Shown here: piece by piece, positions 23,301 to 35,971 of the stretch
How the letters are laid out: the number at the start of each line of letters is the position of its first letter
How positions within the stretch are numbered: position 1 is the first letter of the stretch
Origin: Gnetum montanum
Taxonomy: Eukaryota > Streptophyta > Gnetopsida > Gnetales > Gnetaceae
Direction: 5' to 3'
NCBI GenBank assembly: GCA_015680685.1
Contig: MNCI01022408.1
Span: 946,379-1,010,378 of the forward strand
DNA: 64,000 bases
Made by a program: the position numbers and the translations under genes
Notes under the pieces: model-generated
The model's input: the letters and a program-made list of their open reading frames with translations, nothing else
Told to the model about the DNA's origin: nothing
Databases searched by the model: none

Positions 23301-26300
23301 AGAATCTGCATCCTCACCTTGATAAAAAAGCAGATTCTGTGTTGGATAGTGATTACTGTTATATAACAAAATAAAATATAAGTAAACTAATTTTTGACTC
23401 TTAATTTAGAATTAAAAATTATGTATACCGTAGAGTTAATGATAAATAGTTAAGGTATTCCTAGAATATAAGAAAGTAGAGACCGTATGCATCCTCAAGA
23501 CATACAGAATTTACAGAATTGTAAATTCATTGACATGGACAGTACAAATGGTGAAGAAACAAGCCAAACAACTCAGAACACAGGTTCATTGATTCTACAC
23601 GTTTATATAATTATGGTACATTTCAGATTGCAATGGCTTTCTGGGGTGCTAGAATGGTACGCTTGAGATCCCAAGCAGGGCGATGTAATTTGTAGAATTA
23701 TTTGGTGCATCATTTTGAAAAAAAAGAAACAAAGCTCATGCTTCTTTCAAATTAATTTGGTTATATTTTCCATTCCAAGTATAGCATTTTTTATTTTACT
23801 AACTGATGGTGTTTTAGTTCAATGGTAACTTATTGGCTCATCCAGCAACTGGTTGCAAGTTCAAGCTTTGCATACAGCATTAGCTTGGATTGAATGGGTT
23901 CGGGTCTACCACAAAATGTTTCATCCTAGTGAATATCACAGGTTTAAGTTTCAACCTGTTACACTGATTCTTTAACTGCGGGCATACTATCTGTAAAGAT
24001 ATTTGAACTTCATTCTCAATGTCATTCAATAACTCTTCTAAACACGGGTCATAAAACCTTCTACAAAAATTGATGTCAAAAAGGAGCCTTACTAGTTTGC
24101 CTTATGACTTTGATCATTTCAAGAAAGAAATAGAGCTAAATGGTCCATTCTAATACATTCAAAGAAGACACATCATAGTCTCCAACAAGACAATTGAAAA
24201 ACCTATATCTAAGAAATCATAACCTCAATTCATGTGCCTTACTTGGCAAACACCACATAGTGAAACTAACCTCAGGTTTTAGGTCAATGGGAGATTACAA
24301 TGGTGCTTTCTTTTGTGTATATCCAGTGATGAGTAGAAGGTGTATATGTGTGGATATGCAGCTAGTGTGGGCCTAAAATCACACATTGCAGTATAGTAGG
24401 TCTTTGATTTTAAAATTTTGTTCTCTTTTTTTTTTTTCAACTCTCTAATTTTAAGAGATTGCAAGTTCAAATCATGTTTGAGGCATTGTCATGTTCTATA
24501 TAAGTCCTACTAAAGTCTTGTGCTGCTATGTATGCCGGGGAACATATGGTGAAAGAGTTTCTGGTTGCAACCCCAAATAAATATTTTCATATTTGAATAT
24601 TAAAGATGATAACTTAAAATTGTCTTAAGAAGTCACCTAGAAGAAAATTTTCCATGCCTCAATAATGTGCACCCCTTAATAAATTTGAGAATTCACACAA
24701 AAACCCAACAAATGATACACTATATAATCTCACTTGACATGTAGCCTTGCAATGTACAATTCACTTGACCAACCATGCTACACCTCAGTGACAGCAGCAT
24801 ATATGAAATTTAGATTTAGCAGTTAGGGGGAAACAGTGATTATCATTCATGACAATTTTGGATTGAATGCTGCATTACTTTGGAAATGAATGGCAGACAT
24901 AATGAAGGTAGGCCAAAGCTAGATCTATAAATTTGTGCTGTTTTTCATAACAGTTTCAATACTTCGGATTCTGTTGATATGTTGTTCATTCTTATATGAG
25001 GCACTGTGTGAAAGGGAGGGGGTGTCAAAACCTAAAATAATTTGACTATAGGTACACCCCAAGACATATAGCTGACATGATATATTAGAAGAATTATAAA
25101 GGAAGATAATGATGCTTAACAACCTCTCACCTCTTGCCTAATAAGCCAATAAGCTAACTGCTTAAGCTACCTATCACTTGCTATGAGGCACTGTGTGAAA
25201 AGAACATACATGATTTAAACAATACTTCAGTACTATGGATGGTAAAAGTGTCGTTATTTATCAGAGTATATACGCATTCTTGGAATAGCGTACAATTTAT
25301 GTATATTTGACACATCCACCCACAACATATTATCAATGCATCAACATATTATCAATGCATCAAATTTCAAAATCCAACTTCTACTTTGTTTCACCCTGGG
25401 TGTACATTATAAATGCTGAAATGCAGATATCTGCAATAGCATAGCAAAGAAGAATAATTGAATGCACATAATTTTCCAACCTGTGTACATGTGAAGATAC
25501 GTAATTGCATGAGCAACATCAATAGCAATTTCCAACCGTGTCGTCAAGTCCAAAACCACTCCATACAAGCCTGCATATTTGGTGATGCATCAAGCCATAA
25601 CTAGTTTTTTGCTCAATTTATTTTTGCTGTTTCAAAACTAAATTCTTTTCTAAAATCTAACACTAAAACAGAAATGAATTATTGTAAAGAAGTCAAGAAG
25701 ATTCTATAATCTTACAATCCAAGTGTTCTCTAAGAGTTCCATTTGGCACATACTCGACAACAATCATCCGTTCATTTTGATCTGCCAAGGATCCAAGAAA
25801 TCTGACCAGATTGTGATGTTCTATGGTAGATAAAGTGCGGATCTCACTTTGAAACTCAGCAGTAAGATGTCTATCATAGATATTCTGTTCCAAAAGCCTC
25901 CATTTATCAGATCCAAACAAGCTATTGAGAAATTGGCACTCCGTCATGCTAGGATGTAATCATATTAGACTAAAGGGGGATCTATTGACCGATACATTCA
26001 AGTGTCTTTCAAAACAAATTCAGCGAAGACTTAATGATATAATTAGTTGTAATATAATACCTTTTTTGCACGTTTTATAGCTACCATCGTTCCATCTCTG
26101 AGCTTTCCTTTATAAACAGTTCCAAATCCTCCTTGACCAACCTTGTTTGCAACATTGAAGTTTCTTGTGGCTTTGCTAAGCTCTTGAATGGTAAAAGTCC
26201 TGCCAGTGCTGTTGAGGTTGCTACCACCGTAGCTGTTGCCTGGGTATGAGTATGCGCTGACGGCTGTAGTACCATCACTGGTCACAGAAGATACTGAAAA

Positions 26301-26794
26301 CACATGCACGGGAAGAAACAAAAATCACAGATACCGGCTAAAACAGCATACCCAAAATCGTAGATCCTACCAATCATCGTATCTAATAACTGATATTGAA
26401 AACAACGAAAGTTTCTTCAATTTTCAAAAGGGCTCTAGCTAACAACTCAGTTCAGGGAAAATCTTCCTGCAACGATATTTTTCCCCTTAACAGACATAAA
26501 ATGTAGAGATTCCATGACGAATCAAACAGGGAGAAGAAGCCACTTACTGGATATATCCTTGAATTGGCCTAAATCAGGTTTCTTTGTGTGATGGGCAGAG
26601 GGCCGAATGCAGGAAGTGAAGGAACATGCAAAATCTTTGGCAACGGAGGAGAACCGGCTGCGGCTCTTTCTTGAAGATCTCTCACTGTAATTTCCGAAAG
26701 GGGACATTGCAGTTGAAGAGAAGCTATCTAATCCGTCGGAATGGCTTCTGGGTAAGCCATATTTTGCAGGAGAGGGCTTCCTTGTAGCATTCAT
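20356..26794 (-). CDS. CRCK: CRCK-type calmodulin-binding receptor-like cytoplasmic kinase, six exons
   Basis: Exons (minus): 26794-26548, 26293-26061, 25884-25716, 25570-25481, 21254-20953 and 20754-20356. All introns are GT-AG, and the exon sum of 1440 bases gives 479 codons plus TAA. A Ser/Arg-rich N-terminus (residues 1-115) has no signal peptide or membrane segment, so the protein should be cytoplasmic or peripheral to membranes. Kinase domain: Gly loop GQGGFGTV (135-142), Lys156 in VAIKRAKK, Glu174, HRD (Asp254), Asn259, DFG (272-274), [10 protein letters not shown] in the activation segment. All catalytic residues are present. [17 protein letters not shown] and [13 protein letters not shown] match the CRCK2/CRCK3 subfamily, known as calcium/calmodulin-regulated Ser/Thr kinases whose calmodulin site overlaps the Lys156 region. 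The tail is an odd His-Ser repeat. Intron 4 (25480-21255) is 4.2 kb and filled with repeats. No frame breaks, so it is probably functional. Confidence 0.93.
20361..20403 (-). repeat. Hexanucleotide microsatellite coding the kinase His-Ser tail
   Basis: GGCTGT-type repeats on plus (CACAGC on minus) encode [15 protein letters not shown] at the very C-terminus of the kinase. One unit is changed to give Tyr. Confidence 0.85.
22010..22720 (+). pseudogene. L1-type LINE ORF2 C-terminal fragment inside kinase intron 4
   Basis: The plus-strand translation shows [20 protein letters not shown], matching the plant L1 motif that follows the RT domain. About 350 bases later comes [18 protein letters not shown] followed by [10 protein letters not shown], the zinc-binding zf-RVT region, and then ERNQRIF near 22640. 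Stops interrupt it. It lies antisense to the kinase gene. Just upstream (21790-21870 and 21953-22045) is an imperfect direct repeat built on CTATGGGATYRTAGT. Confidence 0.7.
23808..23990 (+). repeat. tRNA-like SINE fragment in kinase intron 4
   Basis: TAGTTCAATGG (23815-23825) fits the Pol III A box TRGYNNARNGG. AGTTCAAGCT (23858-23867) fits a B box. They are 43 bp apart, as in tRNA-derived SINEs. The 3' end is not clear. Confidence 0.5.
25015..25190 (-). repeat. SINE-like copy 3 in kinase intron 4
   Basis: Minus-strand 3' domain GGGGTGTACCTATAGTCAAA followed by TTATTTTAGGTTTTGACACC matches the SINEs at 6945 and 7092. The tRNA-like head is decayed (TAGCTTAAGCAGTTAGC). It lies in the same sense as the kinase gene. 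Confidence 0.6.
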
Positions 26795-28199
26795 GGTGGT
26801 GGTGTCGCTGCCGAAGATTTTTCAAAAGCAGCGTGAATCACTGAGTGCTTGAATGGCAGCAGCACTGCATGATTTGGGGATTTGAGGGTGCCCTTGAAAT
26901 TGCCAACAGCGCATGCCCAAGGAGCATCAATTGCCACTGTTGCTTGCTTTCACATTTGGGATTGTGTTTCTGCATCATAACCATAACAAACGCAGTCTTG
27001 ATTAAGATTAGGCCATGGAAATTGGCCGAGTAATATACTACTGCCATTTACGGTGATTACCTCAGGGCCTGGCCAAGAGCACCAGTTGTTGGGCTGCATC
27101 ATACGCGTGCCATGGAAGAAAAGATGAGGGTAGGATAATCGATTAGGTTTGGCCAAGTCAATGAAGACCTGGCCCGACAGCGACCGCCACACCAGAGAAT
27201 GGATACAGTTTAGGGATGAAGCATTGTTTCTTTGTGGGTTTTTCTGCAATTATGGGTTCTGCCGTCGTGATGTAGAATTGGGTTTGCATTTGGCAGGCCA
27301 ACTCGAGCATTCAAGCAGCGTGGACTGGAAGTTACGCCTGCTAGTGCTGCATATTCCTTTTCTTTGTTTCTTTCTTCCACTTCGTGGGAATACCACTTTC
27401 TGGTTCTGACATGCTCATACAGCAATCCAGCAATCGATTCATTGCACATCGTTGACGTAACACAAGTATTCTATGCTATCATCCATTCTTTTATTTCCTT
27501 GTGCTGAATTGCATGCGGATCGGCGGATACCTGGTCAGTGGCTCATTCGTCATTATGCAATTCACCAAGAGCAACTGTGCTCCTTTAATGTTTGATAAGA
27601 TACCTCAGAAGTATCTTGTAATCGTTCCATCAAGATTTCCTCTACCATTTAAATATTATTTTGGAAAAAGACATCATTTTTGTAATACTAATCTATTTCT
27701 AATTTTTTTCAATACTTATGGGAAGACGAGGTCCGGCGTAAATGAATGCTGCATTTAGTCCCCGGTTTCTTTTTATCCCGAGGTTGCCGAACGATGCTTC
27801 CCAAAGTATCATTTGGATGTTGCACAGGCCACTATTGGCTGTTGAACTTTATTAAAAAAATACAAAGAATGAAACTTTAAAATTTCAAAAAATGAAAATA
27901 GAACATAAAAATCTCTCAAATCAAAACATCTCTCTTGAAAACATTTTATACCAGAGAAATGGAAGATAAAGTTCAATGAAAATTTGTTGGCTAAACAAGA
28001 AATGCTTAAACATCCCTTGGGAGGAACTTTGAAAAAAAATTGTTTATCGAATAATAGGCTAGACTGTTAAGATTATTACGAATAAATATTGGACTAGTTA
28101 CTATAAAAGCAAACATCTTACCATTAAGTCAACTAGATTAAAAATAAAAGTTATATTTAAAAGAATTATATTTTTCTTTTAAAGAAGCAAGTTCGATTG
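26795..28199 (-). promoter_or_regulatory. 5' UTR and upstream region of the kinase gene
   Basis: 26795-27500 is richer in G+C than the surroundings and lacks recognisable repeats, as expected for a retained plant promoter and 5' leader. No convincing TATA box was found on the minus strand. Overlapping short frames on both strands (27249-26950 minus, 27149-27409 plus) lack any recognised domain. 27500-28199 is AT-rich without a gene. Confidence 0.5.
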
Positions 28200-30525
28200 T
28201 AGAAATTTCATATGACAATCTGGAACATTGGCACTTTTGATAAAAAAACCTTTAAAATTAACACAGCTATGAAAAGATGAGGAATTAGAATTACCTGTCT
28301 CCAAGAAATAAGAAGGGGAGAAAGCTAAAGATTTAGGTGATCGTTACAAATGCTTTTACTTAGGAAAAGAAAATCACCAAAGTGAAGTGGGCATCTTTGT
28401 TGATCAAATTGTCAAAGATAAAGTGGTACAAGTCATAATAATTAAATTAAGGGCATCAAACTTATGTTTGGAAATGAGGTCATCAATATCATCAACATTT
28501 ATGCTCCCCACAAATTGGCCTAGAAAACTCCATCAAGCAAAATTTATGGGATTCTATGGATTTGGTGTTTCAAAAAATTTCCTAGCAAGAAAGCATATTC
28601 ATTGAAGGGGATTTTAATGGTCACATTGGATCCATGAAAATGGGATATGACAAGATTCATGGAGGACATGGATTTGAGAATGAAATGATATGGGAAATTC
28701 ACTATTGTAATTTGCAAGTACTTGTGATCATGCAATTGCAAATACTTATTTCTAAAAGAAGATAGAACATTTAATTATGTATAAGAGTAGTATAGATAAA
28801 ATACAAATTGATTATTTCTTGCTACATAAAAGAAATTGTGCTATGTGCAAAGATTGCAAGGTTATACCTAAAGAGCGATTTGTAACTCAACATTGACTAA
28901 TGGTCATAGAATTAGCTATATAAAGCTTAAAATGTAGCATGAGAAAGGGGACTAAATGCATCAAATGGTGAAATTTGAATGAAGACAACATCACCTTATT
29001 CAAAGAACAATTGTTTCAAGAAGGCACTTGGAATTGAGATTGCTCTACAAATTTACTTTAGAATTAAATGGAAAGTTGTATTTAAATTTTTTTTTAAAAA
29101 AAACATTTTGGCTAAAAAAAAGACAAAAAAATGCATCCCAAAGGAGACATGGTGGTAGAGTGATGAAGTGCAATATGCTATCTAAAATAAGAAAAAATTC
29201 TTTAAGGAATTGTAGCATAGCAAAAACCAAGAAAATAGGCTATTGTACAAAATGATAAAAAAGGAAGCAACAGTAGTAGTAGCCAAAGTTAAGCATAAGG
29301 ACTTGGACAACTTTTATGAGAAATTAGGAACAAAGGAATGAGAAAATTCTATTTATAAATTAGCAAAAATAGAAAACAAAAAATGTAAGGACATTGATCA
29401 TGTCAAATGCATCAAGGAGACAATAAAAGAATTTTGGTAAAAGACAATGAAATTTTGAATAAGTGGAAAATTATTAAATGAAGAATTTCTAAGAGAAGAC
29501 ATAAGAGAAGAAGAACCAAATTTTGGTGTGGTTAATGAACTTTCCTTCTTTGAGGTGAAGGCAACCTTATCAAAAATGAAAAATAGAAAAGCTATTATAC
29601 CAGATAATATTCCTATAGAAGCTTGGAAAGCACTAGGAGATACAAGAGTTTCTTCATTGATACAATTATTTAACAAAATTTTAAAGGATGAAGAAATGCC
29701 CAAAAATTGGAGAAAATACAATATTGTTCTCATTTACAAAAATAAATGAGATATTCAAAATTGTGCAAACTATAAAGGGATCAAGCTAATAAGCCATACG
29801 ATGAAGCTTTTGGAGAGATTCATCAAGCAATGTCTTAAATTTGAATCAACACTATTAGAAAATCAATTTGAATTTATGCTATAGAGATCTATTATAGAGG
29901 CTATTTTCTTGATACAACAATTGATGGAGAAATTGAAAAAACATAGATAAAGTCTACATATGATCTTTACTAACTTGGAAAAACATCCTTGATAAATATA
30001 TTAAAGTAATTCAAGACATGTATGGATAAGCTACCACTAAAATTAGAATAGCTTGAGGAACAACATCTAATTTTCCATTCATAGTAGGTCTACATCAAGG
30101 GTTTACAGTTAACCCATACTTATTTTCCATCATTATGGATGAATTAATAAAGGAAATAGATGAAATCCCTTGGTGTATGGTATTTGCAGATGGTATTATG
30201 TTGGTGGATACAACTTTAGAAAATCTTGCTTCTAAATTGGAGAAGTGGAGACATGATCTAGAATCAAAAGACTTAAAAATTAATAGAAGTAAAATAAAAT
30301 ATATGGAATGTAATTTCAATAACAACCTAAATAGTGATGGAATAAAAGTGATAATTCAAGGCTTCAAAAGTCCCTGATTATAAATAGTTCCACTACCTAA
30401 GATCAATTTTCCAATCAAATGGTAAAATTGATAAACATATAAGAAATAGAATTAAGGTAGGATGGTTAACATGGAGACAAGCTTGTGGTATTCTATGTGA
30501 GTTGAGAAAAGAAAGAAGAGAAATA
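28200..30525 (+). pseudogene. LINE (RTE-like) endonuclease-reverse transcriptase remnant
   Basis: Decayed endonuclease words (INIINIYAP near 28480; FKEDRTFNYV-like near 28755) are followed by reverse transcriptase. Frame 29528-29749 has KMKNRKAIIPDNIPIEAW and LFNKILKDEEMPKNWRKYN, the plant LINE motif usually NGKAPGPDGIP. 30135-30377 has MDELIKEIDEIPWCMVFADG, where the catalytic FADD is now FADG, then LEKWRHDLESKDLKINRSK. A last match, VGWLTWRQACGILCE, lies near 30455. Many stops and frameshifts; inactive. The type differs from the L1 scrap in the kinase intron. RTE-like is my best guess for the clade. Confidence 0.75.
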
Positions 30526-30745
30526 GAGTCTTGACTAAGTACCTTTATCATCATCCATGTAAGAGTGTGTTTTCTTTGATTGAGTGTGTGTGAGAATTTA
30601 ATTGAATCTCTTAGTTATCCTTGCGAATTTGTGCTTCCTTTTATCTGTAAATTCTCCATTTGAGTAAGAATAAAATTTTCATTTTCTTTTCTTATTCAAA
30701 TTTGCTATTTTGTGACATTGAGAGAGCTTGGATTGTGGAATCCAT

Positions 30746-33003
30746 GGAAGCTCCTCATCAAAATGATTAGATGAGATCAATGCTAAGATAGATAGGGATG
30801 CAAGTTCTAGCCGTATTTAGACTTGTGGTGATTACAAGCATTCTCATCAAATGCCAATGAAGAAGTTTCTCAGCCTAGTGAAGGGAGAGCAAATCAAGAG
30901 GAAGAGCATTCCAGCCATAGAAGTGTGAAAACTCAACAACCTAGTATTCTAGGGGAAGGGAACCCAAATCCTTATGTTAAAACTTTAAGAGCTCTCACAA
31001 GTTGGTTGAATGTACTTGACAAGTATTTAAAGCTTGAGAAGATATCAAATCATTTAAAGGTACCAATTACTAAATCCAAACTTAAAGGTATGGCTTCAAC
31101 TTGGTGGAAAAAAAGGACCTAAAGTTATAAAAGGAAAAATAGTCAACCTATTAGGAATTGACATTTGATGAAATACAAGTTGAGATGGAAATTTGCACAA
31201 TTTGAGTAGAGACTAAAGATAATCATGAAGCTTAAATTTCCTAGATAGGAAGTGATGAGCAGTAAGGTACCTCTATGCCCAACCATATGAATCACAAAGT
31301 GTTCACATGCGATCCGGTCGAATTCCGTGGACTTTATCGTTTCTAGTGCACTAGTCCTCTAGGAAGTGAATTTTGCCTTAAGGTTAATCATTATCTTCCC
31401 AATTACACTTATGACGTACATTCATATGGTTAAGTGCAATTAAGGCATATGATTTTTATCATTTTGTGTTTTATAGTTTCGTGTTCAAAATGTAGCTAAA
31501 GGGAGTTGGATTAACTAATCTAAATTAACTAATTAACTAGCATTTAACTATTCCTAACATAAGCATATGATCCCACTTTCCATACATGTCTTGAACCCAC
31601 GTATCCACTAATGGGCGACCAAGTGCTACTGGGATTACTAAGCAATAACGCTGCTGGGATTAACAAGTGAATATGTGTTACGCTTGAAGTGGTCTTACTT
31701 ATGTGTGTAATCTATTTGGCTTAATGGCTTCATTAACTTAATTACTGAAAATAATTAATAAATAACTGCAACATGAAAGAAATTATTGAAAACATTAAAT
31801 GCATAAATAAAATAGCTAATCTATCCAAAGTGCTGCAAGGTTTATCAGAAAGCTCGTCTTTATTGCCGCACATATTGTTGTGCTTAGGTACAACAATGCT
31901 TGAATAAAGATTCATACATTCAATGACTCCTATTGTGGGCACTCAGGGGAAAAATTCTAACTTTCAAATGGAAAAACTATAAGAGCTTCGCTACAACTAC
32001 AATCTCTTATGTCATAAATGTGATAAGTAGGTGCATATTTATAGTTGAAAACCAACACTGTGTTGATGGGGCCTCATCCATGCATGATATGATGCATTGA
32101 CAAGGCCTCGTCGATGGAGACTCATTAGGAAGACAAAGATGTCAAGGGATTTTACATTGAGATTTGTGAACTATTCCATTAAGCTAAGGTAAACTAGAAG
32201 GAATATAAACTAGCCTCGATCTTTTTTGGAGGTCTCAAGATGGTGTCATTCTATGATAGTCAAATCCTTAATGAGTCATATAATTTGATACTCAAGGTAA
32301 AAAAGAAACTCAATGGATTTGGGAATAGAATTAGAGAAACTTCGAAGGGGAAGGACATAGAATTTAAATTAGAAAAGGGATCAAAGTCAAAATCTAAAGA
32401 CAAATATAGCCACAATGATAAGAGGCAAGACAAGGACAATGAAAAGGGCAAGGCCAAGAAGGATCAAGGCAAAGGAGGTAAGGGTCAGCACAACAACTCA
32501 TCCAGGACTCAATGCTTCAAATGTGAAGAGTGGAGACACAAGTAATGGGAATGTCCACTTCAAAAGCCCACTAAGAGCAAGGATGTACAAATCATGAAAG
32601 TGTAGGAATCATCAAGCCAAGCTCTTTAGAAAGATAATTGTAATGCTTTCAAAATTGAAGAAGTTTCTAAATTGAATTCATGTGCATTTATGGAAAATGT
32701 GAATAGAGGAGATGATCCAACAAAAAAATTGTTGTTTCAAATTGGGGCTATATGTTTGTTTAGTGGGGAATGTATTCATATTATGATTGATGGGGAAGCC
32801 CAAGAAAATGTTATTTCTTCTAGGATAGTTGCTAGATTAGGTTTAGTAACAAATCCTAATCCTAGATCCTACAAGGTGCATTGGTTTTCTAAGCACTTAT
32901 CTAAAAATGTAAGAGAGCAATGTATCTTGAAATTCAAAATTGAGAGTTTTTATGATGTTGTGAAATATTGTAATGAACCACTTCTCCCTAAGTTTTTATG
33001 TTA
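30746..33003 (+). pseudogene. gag-pro: E3 gag and protease (interrupted by S2)
   Basis: The gag capsid part at 30925-31122 (LKGMASTWWKKRT) is cut at 31252 by solo LTR S2 and resumes at 32133. A Lys-rich basic region (32340-32500) leads to a zinc knuckle near 32510-32550 (CFKCEEWRHK, stop, then WEC; the CX2CX4HX4C spacing is kept). Protease follows at 32672-33003, with IDGEAQENVISSRIVARLGL in place of the usual active-site DGGS/DSG. The protease C-terminal part (DYANVILGIPWNC-like) is displaced to about 36700. Confidence 0.7.
31253..32127 (-). repeat. S2: solo LTR with GGAAG target duplication
   Basis: TGATGAGCAGTAAGGTACCT...CTCATTA, 875 bp, flanked by GGAAG (31248-31252) and GGAAG (32128-32132), inside E3 gag. 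The U3 carries TTGATGGGGCC and TCGATGGAGA units. The TATA box (minus CTATAAATATG) is near 32034-32044. Confidence 0.92.
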
Positions 33004-33004
33004 A

Positions 33005-35150
33005 TGATTATAATAGTCTTTGTGTGTTTGTGTGCATGTTTTGTTGTCAAGTTATGTGTGTGCATTACTTAGACTACGGTGGAAATGATTGATTAAAATA
33101 GTAATAAATTATCGACTTGATTTTTATATGTATTATGATTAAATAAATACTTTATGCATAAAAATATGCTTTAAAATACATGTTGGGAAGTTTTTTTAAA
33201 AATAATAAATATATAGGAAAACAAAATATTTTTTTGTTCTATTTTAAGAGAGATGCTAAGAAACAAAAGAAAAATAGAGGACAATACTCTAAGGTGTGCC
33301 TCAAGAGCTAAAATAGGTATGCAAAAGAATGCTCATTACTAAGGAACTTGACCCATGAATCGGGGGTATTATGTGCAAATACCATAGCTTTATATTTTAT
33401 TTTTTTATTATTNGGGGGTATTATGTGCAAATACCATAGCTTTATATTTTAATTTTTTATTATTTCATCTAAATGTGATGCATTGTTCTTTTTAGTTTAA
33501 AATAGTAGAGTATAAGTATCCTCTCGATGGCTATAGAAAGATCACATGATGACCTTTCAAGGCTTGTAAGACGATGGAAAAATTCACATCATTGATGACT
33601 TGGATAAAGAAGGTGTCTTATTTGATTATGTATCCTAAACTATCGTTATCATGAATCTATATAAAAAAACTCTTTCCTTGCATCTTATGACAATTCTAAA
33701 TGATACAAAGATAGATATTATGTTGGAATGTTTTGTAATTATCAAGAGGAATTAAACTTGAGATCTAGCAAAATCTGAATTCTAAAATATCAAAAATTGT
33801 TGATTTAGGAATTGAACCTGCAACCTATGAATATACATATTTTATTGATTTTTGATAGCGATCATGAAAAGAATTGAACTTGTGACTCATTGCTATGAAA
33901 AAAAAAGAACTTTAAAAAGAAAGAAAAGAAAACAAACAGTTTCCAAGAAAGAGTCGATTACAAGAAACCATCCATTATCTTTTATTTCACCTACAAATAG
34001 GGAGAGGAGGAGAGGAAAAACACACACAAGGTAGAAGTACTTGAGTAGGAAAAAAAAAGGGATATAACAATAAGGAGTATAGTTGGGAAGGGAGAAAGAA
34101 AACAAGTATTGCATAGAAATCCAATATTCTAATAATTCCTCCTAATAAGTAAGATATCTAAGCAAGGAGCTAGAATAATCCATCTCTATTATGTTTGATA
34201 ATGGCCAACAAGGGCTGGTTTTCTTAACTTCTCTCTTCTTGCTTGCTTAACCACCTTCACAATGCTTGTACAAAATTATTAAGATTGTTGCTATAAGCTT
34301 GGATTGTTGAAACCTTTATTGCTTTTCTAGATCTCTACACCCGTCCTTTGCACTCTCACACTTAAATGACTTGGATGAGAGCTATTTTTGTAATGATTCA
34401 AAAACATCCATAATGATTTGGGGCATTTTTGGCAAAAGATTGCCAACAAGGGCCAAGGATCCTTGATATTAGGATTGGTATCACTAGCAGAAAGTGAGAG
34501 TATCCTTGGGCCCATGGATAATTATGAATGTTTTCAAATTGTTGAATTTTTTTGGGTTTTGGTTGGAATTTGGTTGATGAACCCTCCCCCTTTGAATGAA
34601 TAAATCTTGGATCTAAATCTTGAATTATACACTTTATTTCCATGCCTTCTCAAGTCTAATTTTGATATCTTTCTATACCTTGATGGAGTGGGGGAAAACC
34701 TAGGATGTTGAACATATGAATTGCTTGATTAAATGATTAATGGTAAAATGGTTATAAGAGTTAAATTTAGATGGTCTTATTTTGTGTGTTGCTAGAAATT
34801 ATAAAAATATTATTATGTGATTGAACAAGTTTGAGATTATTAATTTATCTGCTTTTGTCGTTATTTCTTTGGTTTACAAATATGTAAACGATCCTGATTA
34901 GATATTTCTTTTTAGGCTGAATAAAAAAAGTTTGATTTTTTTAATATGATGAATCTTGCATAGATATTTTACTATGGAAATTTATTTTTAAAATTATCTC
35001 TTAATTCTTAAAATTAATATTGAATGACCTGTTTCAGAGCTAGATCTTATCATTGTTAATTTCATTTTAATTTTATATGTTAATGTTAATTTGACTGTTG
35101 TAGAAAGAAGACCATCTATGCATTTTCTTCTTTCAACTAACTTTCTTTTT
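33005..35150. other. Unclassified insertion in E3
   Basis: This block splits the E3 protease and contains no recognisable coding sequence. It is AT-rich, with phrases such as GAATTGAACCTGCAACC near 33810. It contains an assembly junction at 33413. Its boundaries are approximate. Confidence 0.4.
33362..33464. other. Probable assembly artefact: 51 bp repeated across a single N
   Basis: Nearly the same 51 bases, starting GGGGGTATTATGTGCAAATA, stand on both sides of one N at 33413. This looks like two contig ends that overlap but were not merged. Confidence 0.85.
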
Positions 35151-35156
35151 GGGGGT

Positions 35157-35967
35157 TGATGAGCGGCTAGGTATCCCTACGCCCAACCATACGAATACGA
35201 GCGTTCACGCACGATCTGGTCGAACTCTGCGGATAGGCTAGTTGTGGTATCTAGATAGTTACACGTTGATCGCATTTCGCTGTCTTCCCACCTGGACTAG
35301 TATTTTCTTTGTCACGTATGGTTTAGTCCAGAGTGAGGCGTATGATGTGATCCTAAACTACTGCTACTCCTAGAGACAATGGAGAATAATATTGATTAAA
35401 CTAATGAGTAATAGGAAATGAAGTCTAAGCTAACCTAAGTGTGATGAGCATCTATTCCTTAATCATCCGTACACATCTTGGACCTCGTGCATGACTACTA
35501 CTGGGATTACCAAGCATAGATCCTAGGTACGCTGTTGGGTTACCAAGTAGTCACACTTAAATGCTCGTGATTAAGTTGTACTCATTCCGCATTTAACAAC
35601 AGGAATAGTAAATGATGATAAATAAATATTAACTAAGAAAGCAATAAATAACAATAACAATTAACAATTAAACTAGACAATTAAAACTAAGTGAATGCTG
35701 CAATGATGAAGTAATCTCGATCTTTATTGCCGATCATGTGTGTGTCCAAGTACATCACACTCGAATAAAGGTGCCGTACAATTACAAGCATCACATTGCG
35801 GGCATGCACTTGGGAAAATAATCTAACTCCTATGGAAAAAAATTGAAAGAGTCTAGCTACAAATGAAAAAAGGATTTCTAAATGAGGTGGAGGGCCCTCT
35901 TATTTATAGGCCACGGGGCCACATATACGTGGCCCAGTCGACGCATCGACTGATTAGCGCTTCATCA
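35157..35967 (-). repeat. S3: solo LTR with GGGGT target duplication
   Basis: TGATGAGCGGCTAGGTATCC...CTTCATCA, 811 bp, flanked by GGGGT (35152-35156) and GGGGT (35968-35972). The T of the right copy is also the first base of solo LTR S4, so S3 landed exactly on the S4 edge. The TATA box (minus CTATAAATAAG) is at about 35901-35911. Confidence 0.9.
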
Positions 35968-35971
35968 GGGG

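Noticed and set aside
26845-27449. Several overlapping 60-99 codon frames on both strands upstream of the kinase
   Set aside because: No recognisable domain, conflicting strands, and a location expected for promoter and 5' leader.
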